DNA of 20,588 bases from Pseudomonadota bacterium (GTDB taxonomy: Bacteria; Pseudomonadota; Gammaproteobacteria; Xanthomonadales; Xanthomonadaceae), in assembly GCA_023393895.1 (NCBI GenBank), contig JAEXBT010000103.1, forward strand, positions 1 through 20,588, given 5' to 3'. Positions 15,179 to 20,588 of this stretch are shown here, piece by piece. Positions within the stretch are counted from its first letter, which is position 1. Every line of letters begins with the position of its first letter. The notes under the pieces were generated by a model. That model worked only from the letters and a program-made list of their open reading frames with translations. It was not told the origin of the DNA and made no database searches. Position numbers and translations under genes: made by a program.

Positions 15179-16726
15179 TCATGCCGGCACCACGCGGCCA
15201 TCGTCGAGATGGCGGTGCGGCGTGGTCCGTGGGCAGCAGTCGGCGACCGGGTTGTTGGGCGCGGCGATGAGCCCGGCCGGCACCGCGATCTCGTCGATAT
15301 CGGGCGGCGGCGATGGCGGGCGTTCGAGCATCCGCGCCTCGCGCCATCGGCCGAAGCGGTAGTAAGCGATCGACATCAGCATCGCCGACAGCGCGCTGAC
15401 CGGGAAACTCCACCAGATCGCATCCACGCCGAGCACCGGCTGCATCAGGCTGGCGAACGGGATGCGGATGCCCCACAGCGCCAGTGCCAGGATAAGCAAC
15501 GGCGGGATTACCGCGCCGGTTGCGCGCACCACGCCGGAGATGACGAAGTTGACGCCGAAGAACAGGAACGACCAGACCGCGATGTGGTTGAGCTGGCGCG
15601 CGTTCTCGAGCACCGCGCTGCCTTCGGGCAGGAACAGGCCGAGCGTGTGGCGGTCGAGCAGCACGATCGGCGCGATCAGTGCGCCGGTCAGCAGGAAGTT
15701 GAACAGGGTTCCCGTGCGCGCGGTGCCATCGACCCGCGCCCAGTTGCCGGCGCCGACGTTCTGCGCCGCCATCGACGAACACGCCGCGCCGATCGCCATG
15801 GCCGGCATCTGCACGTAGTTCCAGAGCTGCAGCGCCGCGCCGTAGGCCGAGGCCCATTCGATGCCGTGGCGGTTGACCATCGAGATCATCATGATCATCG
15901 CCAGCGAGACCAGCACCATCTGCAATCCCATCGGCACGCCCTTCACCACCAGCGCCTTGAGGATGGCGAAGTCGGGGCGGTAGAAGCCGCGTTCGGCGCG
16001 ATGCAGCCACAGCGGATGGTCGCGCTTCCACAGCCACAGCAGCATCGCCGTCAGCCCGAGCAGGTTCGACACCAGCGTCGCCATCGCCGAGCCGGCGATG
16101 CCCATCTCCGGGAACGGGCCGAGGCCGAAGATCAGCAGCGGGTTGATGACGACATCCAGCAGCACCACCAGCAACAGGAACCAGAACGGCGTACGGGTAT
16201 CCCCTGCACCGCGCAGCAGCGCGGTGACCGAAGCGAACAGGTAGAGCGAGGGCACCGCGAGGAAGATGATCCGGAGATAGGCCTCGGCCAGCGGCAGCGC
16301 ATCGGCCGGCGTCCCCATCCAGTCGAGGATGTGGCGCGACAGCGGCCAGCCGGCGATCGCCACCAGCACCGAGACGCCGAGGAAGAACGTGGTGCTTGTG
16401 CCGATCACCCGCTTGGCGCCCAGTACGTCGTGGCGGCCCATTGCCTGCCCAACCAGAATCGTCGCGGCCATGCCGACGCCGAACACCGCGCCAAGCAGGA
16501 AGAACATGATGTTGTTGGCGTTCGCGGTCGCGGCCAGCGCGGCCTCGCCGAGGAAGCGCCCGACCCAGATCGCGTTGACCGAGCCATTGAGCGACTGCAG
16601 CACGTTGCCCGCGAGGATCGGCAGCGCGAAGACCAGCAGCGTGCTGCCGATCGGCCCCTGGGTCAGGTCGCGGGTGGCGATGCGTTTTTCGGCGGCGCCA
16701 TCAGCCGCGGCGTTTCCGGAAGCCAT
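15179..16726 (-). CDS. MATE family efflux transporter
   Basis: 515 residues with about 12 hydrophobic segments starting near residue 27 (GSTLLVFALPILAGNVLQSL). MATE landmarks: NAIWVGRFLGEAALAATANA (51-70), GAVFGVGMAATILVGQAMGR, LLRGAGDTRTPFW, NPLLIFG.GPFPEMGIAGSA and AAQNVGAGNW. MATE proteins exchange Na+ or H+ for cationic drugs, dyes or metabolites across the inner membrane; the substrate is unknown. After the last segment a roughly 45-residue tail (RPPSPPPDIDEI to the end) is proline-rich and contains a Cys-Cys pair, which is unusual for the family. ATG 16726 is the only early in-frame start, yet its Shine-Dalgarno is poor; a GGAG (16744-16741) sits better for an overlapping upstream ATG at 16734. 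Upstream is a perfect dyad that may be its operator. Confidence 0.92.
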   Translation of the reverse strand: MASGNAAADGAAEKRIATRDLTQGPIGSTLLVFALPILAGNVLQSLNGSVNAIWVGRFLGEAALAATANANNIMFFLLGAVFGVGMAATILVGQAMGRHDVLGAKRVIGTSTTFFLGVSVLVAIAGWPLSRHILDWMGTPADALPLAEAYLRIIFLAVPSLYLFASVTALLRGAGDTRTPFWFLLLVVLLDVVINPLLIFGLGPFPEMGIAGSAMATLVSNLLGLTAMLLWLWKRDHPLWLHRAERGFYRPDFAILKALVVKGVPMGLQMVLVSLAMIMMISMVNRHGIEWASAYGAALQLWNYVQMPAMAIGAACSSMAAQNVGAGNWARVDGTARTGTLFNFLLTGALIAPIVLLDRHTLGLFLPEGSAVLENARQLNHIAVWSFLFFGVNFVISGVVRATGAVIPPLLILALALWGIRIPFASLMQPVLGVDAIWWSFPVSALSAMLMSIAYYRFGRWREARMLERPPSPPPDIDEIAVPAGLIAAPNNPVADCCPRTTPHRHLDDGRVVPA

Positions 16727-16734
16727 CCGCGCAT
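16663..16734 (-). other. Possible 23-codon upstream ORF overlapping the MATE start
   Basis: ATG at 16734 lies 6 bases after GGAG (16744-16741) and opens a 23-residue frame (begins MRGWLPETPRL, ends SPPAT) that overlaps the start of the MATE gene in another frame, stopping at TGA 16663. The placement of the only good Shine-Dalgarno favours this ATG over the MATE ATG 8 bases on. It could be a leader peptide or a chance ORF. Confidence 0.25.
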
Positions 16735-16748
16735 TTTCGTCTCCGCAC

Positions 16749-16767
16749 GGTGAACCGCGCGTTCACC
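16749..16767. promoter_or_regulatory. Perfect 7-bp dyad upstream of MATE gene, candidate operator
   Basis: GGTGAAC (16749-16755) and GTTCACC (16761-16767) flank a 5-base CGCGC spacer. The dyad is 22-40 bases upstream of the MATE ATG, in the promoter/leader zone, as expected for a TetR- or MarR-type repressor site. It could also form a small hairpin in the leader. No regulator gene is adjacent, so the cognate protein is unknown. Confidence 0.45.
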
Positions 16768-16773
16768 CGGAAA

Positions 16774-16803
16774 CGCGAAAGGCCGCCCGAAGGCGGCCTC
16801 GCG
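16774..16803 (-). terminator. Rho-independent-like terminator after the DUF937 gene
   Basis: AGGCCGCC (16780-16787), loop CGAA, GGCGGCCT (16792-16799) is a perfect 8-bp stem, with outer CGCG arms (16774-16777, 16800-16803) across a two-base bulge. On the minus strand the loop is a stable cUUCGg tetraloop, followed by short T-runs (TTTCGCGTTT). It starts 29 bases past the end of the DUF937 reading frame and ahead of the MATE promoter region, so it probably ends the DUF937 transcript. Confidence 0.65.
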
Positions 16804-16832
16804 TCCTGCATGCGTCCTAAAAGGGCCGGGAC

Positions 16833-17048
16833 TCAGCGACGACCGCCCATCATGCCCATCCCCACCTTGAGGATGTCGCCGATGCCAAGCTGGCCATCGC
16901 CGTCCTGGTCCAGCACCGCACCCAGCAGACCGCCACCCAGCCCGCCTTCCTGCTGCACCTGGCGACGCTCCTGGCCGAGGATGTCGCCAAGCAGCCCGGC
17001 ACTGGCCGGCTGCGCGGCCTGCTGCTGGCCGAACATGCGCTTGGCAAG
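16833..17048 (-). pseudogene. Detached C-terminal part of the DUF937 protein, with EF-hand-like loop
   Basis: In the same frame as the N-terminal part, directly after TAA 17051-17049, the sequence reads LAKRMFGQQQAAQPA and continues for 71 codons to a natural stop. Toward the end DQDGDGQLGIGD (residues 184-195 of the joined frame) fits an EF-hand calcium loop at positions 1, 3, 5, 6, 8 and 12 (Asp at the last). Then comes the basic tail GMGMMGGRR. An internal ATG at 17036 could allow separate translation, but no Shine-Dalgarno is clear. A single base change (TAA back to TAC or TAT, Tyr) would restore a complete gene. A sequencing error or a recent nonsense mutation are the simplest explanations. 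Confidence 0.7.
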
Positions 17049-17459
17049 TTAGGCCATGACGATCGGCGCAAGGATCTTCAGCAGGGTCTGCGCCTTGTCA
17101 TTGCCAAGGCCGGTCGCCTGGCCAAGGCCGGTCACCGCCTGCTGCTGGCGGCCGCCGAAGATGTGGCCAAGCTGGCCCAGACCATCGGTCTGGCGCGACT
17201 GGGCGCCACCGAGCACCGCGCCGAGGATGTCGCCGATGCCCATGCCGGCAGCGCCCTGATGGTCACGGCCCAGTGCGCCGAACAGCGCCTCCGCGCCCTG
17301 CGGCTGGCTCGCGTTACGGCCCAGCGCGCCCAGCAGCAACGGCAGCGCCGCCGCCACCGCGCCCGCCGTCTGGGTCTGGCCGGTGCCAAGTTGCTGGCTG
17401 ATCTGTTGCAGGGCCGGGCCTGAAAGCTGGGAGAAGATGTCGTCGGTCAAGCTGCTCAT
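17049..17459 (-). CDS. DUF937/YidB-like protein, N-terminal 136 residues up to an in-frame TAA
   Basis: From ATG 17459 (Shine-Dalgarno AAGGA, good spacing) the frame reads MSSLTDDIFSQLSGPALQQI, then AVAAALPLLLGALGRNASQPQGAEALFGAL (35-64) and QTLLKILAPIVMA (124-136), the order seen in DUF937 proteins. These are small Gly/Gln/Leu-rich proteins of unknown function, predicted helical and soluble. The frame stops at TAA (17051-17049) exactly where relatives continue with a Tyr-Leu-x-Lys segment. The downstream frame stays open and family-like (see the next entry), so this is likely a full-length gene of 208 codons interrupted by one nonsense codon. The truncated product may still be made. It is divergent from the WYL regulator. 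Confidence 0.72.
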   Translation of the reverse strand: MSSLTDDIFSQLSGPALQQISQQLGTGQTQTAGAVAAALPLLLGALGRNASQPQGAEALFGALGRDHQGAAGMGIGDILGAVLGGAQSRQTDGLGQLGHIFGGRQQQAVTGLGQATGLGNDKAQTLLKILAPIVMA

Positions 17460-17479
17460 GGCGATTCCTTGTGGATGAA

Positions 17480-17508
17480 GCCGCCACGGTAAGGCGGCAA
17501 TTGTTACC
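17480..17508. promoter_or_regulatory. Overlapping dyads in the DUF937/WYL-regulator divergent gap
   Basis: The 76-base gap holds GCCGCC (17480-17485) with GGCGGC (17493-17498) around a 7-base spacer. Overlapping it is a second dyad, GGTAA (17488-17492) with TTACC (17504-17508), spaced 11. CATAAA at 17513-17518 is a possible -10 for the plus-strand gene. Candidate operator for the WYL regulator; not proven. Confidence 0.35.
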
Positions 17509-17535
17509 TTCACATAAAAGTCCAGCCCTGTCGCC

Positions 17536-18246
17536 ATGCCCGATCGCGCCGCACGCCTGCTGCACCTGCTCGACCGCCTGCGCCGCGCGCGCCGCCCGGT
17601 CTCGGCGGCCGAACTCGCCGAGGCGCTTTCGGTCAGCCCGCGCACGCTCTACCGCGACATCGCCAGCCTGCGCGCGCAGGGCGCGGACATCCAGGGCGAC
17701 CCGGGCGTCGGCTATCGGATGCGGCCCGGCTTCCTGCTGCCGCCATTGATGTTCGACGAGGACGAGCTCGAGGCCCTGGTGCTCGGCGCGCGCTGGGTGC
17801 AGGCCCAGGCGGACGCAGGCCTTGCCGCAGCCGCCGGCAGCGCGCTGTCGCGCATCAGCGCCACCCTGCCGGAGCCGCTGCGCATCGCCATCGACACCAG
17901 CGGGCTGTTCGTGCCCACCTGGCAGGAGAACCGCACGCCGGAGCCATGGTTGCCGGTGCTGCGCCATGCGATCCGGCATGAGCGCAAGCTGCGCATGGAC
18001 TATGTCGATGCCGCGGGCGGCGCGACTTCGCGCACGGTCTGGCCGTTCGCCATGGCCTTCTACGACCCGCTGACCCGCATGTTCGCGGCCTGGTGCGAAC
18101 TGCGCGGCGATTTCCGCCACTTCCGCGCCGACCGCGTGCGCGCCCTCGAAGACACCGGCGAAGGCTACCCCGAGCGCCGCCACGCGCTGATCCGCCGCTG
18201 GCGTCGGCACACCGGACGCGGCCGCGACACTGCTGACAGAAACTGA
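17536..18246 (+). CDS. YafY-type HTH/WYL-domain transcriptional regulator
   Basis: 236 residues. An N-terminal winged helix (RLLHLLDRLRRARRPVSAAELAEAL, then SVSPRTLYRDIASLRAQG, 32-49) is the HTH_11 domain of the YafY family. GVGYRMRPGFLLPPLMFDEDELEAL (57-81) is the conserved connection. The C-terminal ligand-sensing region (about 140-205) reads KLRMDYVDAAGG and RMFAAWCELRGDFRHFRADRV. It belongs to the YafY branch in which the Trp-Tyr-Leu tripeptide is replaced by an AAWCELR-type strand. Such regulators commonly control the genes beside them. GST and GFA genes follow 45 bases downstream on the same strand. ATG 17536 has no clear Shine-Dalgarno. The C-terminus ends in an Arg-rich tail (RRWRRHTGRGR). 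The effector is unknown. Confidence 0.9.
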   Translation: MPDRAARLLHLLDRLRRARRPVSAAELAEALSVSPRTLYRDIASLRAQGADIQGDPGVGYRMRPGFLLPPLMFDEDELEALVLGARWVQAQADAGLAAAAGSALSRISATLPEPLRIAIDTSGLFVPTWQENRTPEPWLPVLRHAIRHERKLRMDYVDAAGGATSRTVWPFAMAFYDPLTRMFAAWCELRGDFRHFRADRVRALEDTGEGYPERRHALIRRWRRHTGRGRDTADRN

Positions 18247-18249
18247 CAG
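18233..18249 (+). promoter_or_regulatory. Tandem CTGACAG repeat ahead of the GST gene
   Basis: CTGACAG occurs at 18233-18239 and again at 18243-18249, exactly 10 bases apart (one helical turn), spanning the regulator's stop codon. Each unit is itself a CTG-A-CAG pseudo-palindrome. TATGCT at 18260-18265 could be a -10, although neither repeat is at 17-base spacing as a -35. Candidate operator for GST-GFA expression, inferred from position only. Confidence 0.3.
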
Positions 18250-18291
18250 CAGCCGCGCCTATGCTCTGGCGTCCCCGACCGGAGCCTGATG

Positions 18292-18921
18292 ATGAGCACG
18301 CAACCGCTGACGTTCTATACCCACCCCGCCTCCCGCGGCCGCGTGGCGCGTTGGGCGCTGGAGGAGACCGGCCTCCCCTACGACACCCGTTACCTCGAGT
18401 ACGGCACCACGATGAAGGCGCCGGAATTCCTCGCCATCAACCCGATGGGCAAGGTGCCGGCGCTCACGCATGGCGATGTCGTGGTCACCGAGAACGCGGC
18501 GATCGCCATGTACCTGGCCGACCTGGTGCCGGACAAGCGGCTGGCGCCGGCGCCCGGCAGCCCCGAGCGTGGCAGCTACTACCGCTGGATCAGCTTCATG
18601 GGGCCGTTCGAGCAGGCGATGATGTCGAAGTTCGCCGGCGCGAAGTTCGAGCCGATGCAGGCCGGCTTCGGCACCGTGGAGGACACGGTCAATACGCTCG
18701 ATGCCGCCATCGGCGATCGCGACTTCCTGGCTGGCGACGACTTCACCATGGCCGACCTGCTGGTTTCGGCCTACCTCGGCTGGTACCTGCAGTTCAAGCT
18801 GCTGGAGCCGCGCCCCAACCTGGTGCGCTACGCCGCGCTGCACGGCGCCCGCGACGCGGCTGCACGCGGCAACGCGATCGACGATGCCGAGGCCGCGTGC
18901 GCCGAAGGCGGTGGCCAGTGA
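18292..18921 (+). CDS. Glutathione S-transferase family protein
   Basis: 209 residues from ATG 18292, chosen over ATG 18289 because GGAG (18281-18284) is then 7 bases away. The N-terminal thioredoxin-fold domain has TFYTHPASRGRVARWALEE (7-25), NPMGKVPAL with the cis-Pro (50-58) and the glutathione gamma-glutamyl contact TEN (66-68) before AAIAMYLADL. The C-terminal helical domain includes FLAGDDFTMADLLVSAYLGW, the N-capping/hydrophobic-staple motif of the family. Ser14 or nearby is the likely glutathione-activating residue. GSTs conjugate glutathione to electrophiles or reduce peroxides; the substrate is unknown. It overlaps the downstream GFA gene by 4 bases (GTGA), suggesting a joint role in glutathione-linked detoxification. 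Confidence 0.92.
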   Translation: MSTQPLTFYTHPASRGRVARWALEETGLPYDTRYLEYGTTMKAPEFLAINPMGKVPALTHGDVVVTENAAIAMYLADLVPDKRLAPAPGSPERGSYYRWISFMGPFEQAMMSKFAGAKFEPMQAGFGTVEDTVNTLDAAIGDRDFLAGDDFTMADLLVSAYLGWYLQFKLLEPRPNLVRYAALHGARDAAARGNAIDDAEAACAEGGGQ

Positions 18922-19328
18922 GGAAGACCCACCACGGCAGCTGTCACTGCGGCGCGGTGAAGTACACCGCCACGCTGGACCTGGCGCAGGGCACCGCGAA
19001 GTGCAACTGCACGTTCTGCGCCAAGACCCGCAACTGGGGCGCCAGCATCGCGCCCACCGACTTCCGCATCAGCGCGGGCGAAGCGCTGCTGGGCGACTAC
19101 GGCCGCGAATGGGAGGGCGGCAACATCCACCACCGCTTCTGCACCCGCTGCGGCACCGATACCCACAGCCATGGCCACATTCCGGAAATGGGTGGTGACT
19201 ACCTCTTCCTGCGCATCTCCACCTTGGATGGCGCATCGGTGGATGAATTGGTCGCCGGCCCGGTGCATTACATGGACGGGCTGCACGACAACTGGCTCAA
19301 TCCACCAAAAGACACCCGCCACCTCTGA
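18918..19328 (+). CDS. GFA/CENP-V family zinc-binding protein
   Basis: 136 residues from GTG 18918, which overlaps the GST stop as GTGA. A longer open frame runs upstream inside the GST gene, but the family's N-terminus (HHGSCHCGAVKYTATL) begins right after this start. Zinc ligands are Cys9 and Cys11 (SCHCGAV), Cys29, Cys31 and Cys34 (KCNCTFCAKTRNWG), and Cys75 and Cys78 (RFCTRCGTDTHSHGHIPEMGG). The family includes glutathione-dependent formaldehyde-activating enzyme (Gfa), which speeds S-hydroxymethylglutathione formation, though its enzyme status has been debated. Pairing with a GST supports a glutathione-linked role; the exact substrate is not readable. A strong terminator follows 22 bases after the stop. 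Confidence 0.92.
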   Translation: MRKTHHGSCHCGAVKYTATLDLAQGTAKCNCTFCAKTRNWGASIAPTDFRISAGEALLGDYGREWEGGNIHHRFCTRCGTDTHSHGHIPEMGGDYLFLRISTLDGASVDELVAGPVHYMDGLHDNWLNPPKDTRHL

Positions 19329-19350
19329 ACACTGCGATCGTCTCACGCGA

Positions 19351-19380
19351 AACGGGCGGCCCGAAGGCCGCCCGTTTTTT
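19351..19380 (+). terminator. Strong terminator between GFA gene and convergent catalase
   Basis: AACGGGCGGCC (19351-19361), loop CGAA, GGCCGCCCGTT (19366-19376) is an 11-bp perfect stem, and T19375-19380 gives a six-T run on the plus strand. It follows the GFA stop by 22 bases. On the minus strand the loop is cUUCGg and the stem is followed by TTTCG, so it may also end the catalase transcript, whose stop is 18 bases away. Confidence 0.85.
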
Positions 19381-19398
19381 ATCGCTGTCGACCGTGGA

Positions 19399-20588
19399 TC
19401 AGACGTCGATGTCGTCCGCGCCTGGCGATCCCTTCGGGAACTCCGGCTCGACCTGAGGTGGCGCGAACGGGTCGTGCGCCATCGCCGCGATCTTCGCCAG
19501 CGATGCCCTCACACCCGCGCCGTAGGCCGGGTCCGCCTTCGCGCAATTGTCCGCGTGGCGCTGCTTGATGAAGTCCGGCGCATCGCCCAGCGCACGGGCG
19601 GTGTTGTCGAACAGGCGCTGCTGCTGCTCCGGCGTCATCGAGCGGAACAGCGCACCCGGCTGGCTGAAGTAGTCCGCATCGTCATCGCGGAAATTCCAGT
19701 AGTCGGCATCGCCGTTGATCTTCAGCGGCGGCTCGCGGTACTCCGGCTGCTCCTGCCACTGGCCGAAGCTGTTGGGCTCGTAATGCGGCAGCGAGCCGTA
19801 GTTGCCGTCCACGCGGCCGATGCCGTCGCGGTGGTTGCTGTGCACCGGGCAGCGCGCCTTGTTCACCGGGATCTGGTGGAAGTTGGTGCCCAGGCGGTAG
19901 CGCTGCGCATCGGCGTAATTGAACAGGCGCGACTGCAGCATGCGGTCGGGCGAGGCGCCGATGCCCGGCACCAAATTGCTCGGCGCGAACGCGGCCTGCT
20001 CGACGTCGGCGAAGAAGTTGTCCGGATTGCGGTTCAACTCGAACTCGCCGACCTCGATCAGCGGATAGTCCTTCTTCGGCCACACCTTGGTCAGGTCGAA
20101 GGGATGGATGCGGTAGGTCTCGGCATCGGCCTCCGGCATCACCTGCACGAACATCTTCCACTTCGGGAACTCGCCGTTCTCGATGGCGTTGTAGAGGTCG
20201 CGCTGGTGGCTCTCGCGGTCCTTGCCCACCAGCACCTCGGCCTGAGCATCGGTCAGGTCCTCGATGCCCTGCTGGGTGAGGAAGTGCATCTTGATCCAGA
20301 AGCGCTCGCCGGCCTCGTTCCAGAAGCTGTAGGTATGCGAGCTGTGGCCGTTCATGTGGCGATAGCTGCGCGGGATGCCGCGGTCGCTCATCACCACCGT
20401 CACCTGCATCAGCGATTCGGGCAGCAGCGACCACCAGTCGAAGTTGTTGGTGGGCGAGCGCAGGTTGGTGCGCGGGTCGCGCTTGACCGCCTTGTTGAGG
20501 TCCGGGAACTTGCGCGGGTCGCGGATGAAGAAGACCGGCGTGTTGTTGCCGACCATGTCCCAGTTGCCTTCCTCGGTGTAGAACTTCA
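19399..20588 (-). CDS. Catalase, small-subunit type (N-terminus beyond window)
   Basis: About 395 codons are present, opening in frame with [20 protein letters not shown], the middle of the catalase barrel. [45 protein letters not shown] and [20 protein letters not shown] are standard landmarks. The proximal haem site is [14 protein letters not shown], with the Tyr that ligates iron. The protein ends soon after the helical domain ([20 protein letters not shown]) with a short acidic tail and no flavodoxin-like extension, so it is a small-subunit haem catalase (2 H2O2 to O2 and water), probably cytoplasmic. The distal His and Asn region and the start codon lie outside the window. The gene is convergent with the GST-GFA genes. 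Regulation cannot be seen. Confidence 0.95.
   Translation of the reverse strand, partial: KFYTEEGNWDMVGNNTPVFFIRDPRKFPDLNKAVKRDPRTNLRSPTNNFDWWSLLPESLMQVTVVMSDRGIPRSYRHMNGHSSHTYSFWNEAGERFWIKMHFLTQQGIEDLTDAQAEVLVGKDRESHQRDLYNAIENGEFPKWKMFVQVMPEADAETYRIHPFDLTKVWPKKDYPLIEVGEFELNRNPDNFFADVEQAAFAPSNLVPGIGASPDRMLQSRLFNYADAQRYRLGTNFHQIPVNKARCPVHSNHRDGIGRVDGNYGSLPHYEPNSFGQWQEQPEYREPPLKINGDADYWNFRDDDADYFSQPGALFRSMTPEQQQRLFDNTARALGDAPDFIKQRHADNCAKADPAYGAGVRASLAKIAAMAHDPFAPPQVEPEFPKGSPGADDIDV

Noticed and set aside
13822..15201. Longer lytic transglycosylase start at 15201
   Set aside because: The extra N-terminal residues would bury the lipoprotein signal peptide; ATG 15135 places it at the very N-terminus.
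17536..18246. WYL regulator as a defence-island (phage defence) regulator
   Set aside because: WYL domains occur in defence regulators such as BrxR/CapW types, but this protein is the YafY branch and its neighbours are GST and GFA, with no defence genes around.
18261..19328. Apparent 355-residue fusion upstream of the GFA protein
   Set aside because: The upstream part is the GST gene read in the wrong frame; a GTG start at 18918 overlapping the GST stop gives the normal GFA length.
1..20588. Mobile elements, CRISPR arrays, tRNA genes or phage genes
   Set aside because: I saw no terminal inverted repeats with transposase, no regularly spaced repeats, no cloverleaf-like stretch and no integrase; gene spacing and composition are uniform.

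Overview
The window is high-GC DNA with tightly packed genes and short intergenic gaps. Gene content points to a gammaproteobacterium of the Xanthomonadaceae/Lysobacteraceae (Xanthomonas, Stenotrophomonas, Lysobacter, Luteimonas, Thermomonas type). The evidence is the compact lexA-imuA-imuB-dnaE2 mutagenesis cassette, a recC-recB-recD operon and the style of the DUF938, DUF937 and WYL proteins. I see no tRNA, rRNA, CRISPR array, insertion sequence or prophage. It reads as an ordinary chromosomal core/housekeeping region, and I do not see a convincing undescribed multigene system.

Bases 1-3025 (minus strand): the SOS mutasome cassette in the order lexA, imuA, imuB, dnaE2, with dnaE2 running off the window edge. 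Genes overlap by stop/start tetranucleotides (ATGA, GTGA) or are 9 bases apart. A perfect GGTAAA-N6-TTTACC dyad abuts the lexA start codon. A -35/-10 pair with exact 17-base spacing predicts transcription starting at about the A of the ATG, so lexA is probably leaderless and self-repressed. Bases 3165-4440 hold a lipocalin and a DUF938 methyltransferase, both minus.

Bases 3772-16726 (minus): a co-directional run of MATE transporter, MltB-type lytic transglycosylase, RecC, RecB, RecD, a small basic Trp/Met-rich protein of unknown function, and DUF938 methyltransferase. RecCBD is complete (1193, 1183 and 582 residues, with helicase and nuclease motifs intact) and is translationally coupled. The MATE promoter region has a perfect dyad and a small overlapping upstream ORF.

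Bases 16833-17459 (minus): a DUF937/YidB-like gene interrupted by one in-frame TAA. The sequence after the stop stays in frame and still encodes a good EF-hand-like loop. Divergent from it, bases 17536-19328 (plus) carry a YafY/WYL regulator, a glutathione S-transferase and a GFA/CENP-V zinc protein. These probably form one detoxification unit, closed by a strong terminator at 19351-19380. A convergent catalase (minus) runs off the right edge.

Functionally the window combines DNA damage repair (RecBCD) and damage tolerance (ImuA/ImuB/DnaE2 under LexA) with oxidative and electrophile stress genes (catalase, GST, GFA) and cell-envelope functions (MATE, MltB).
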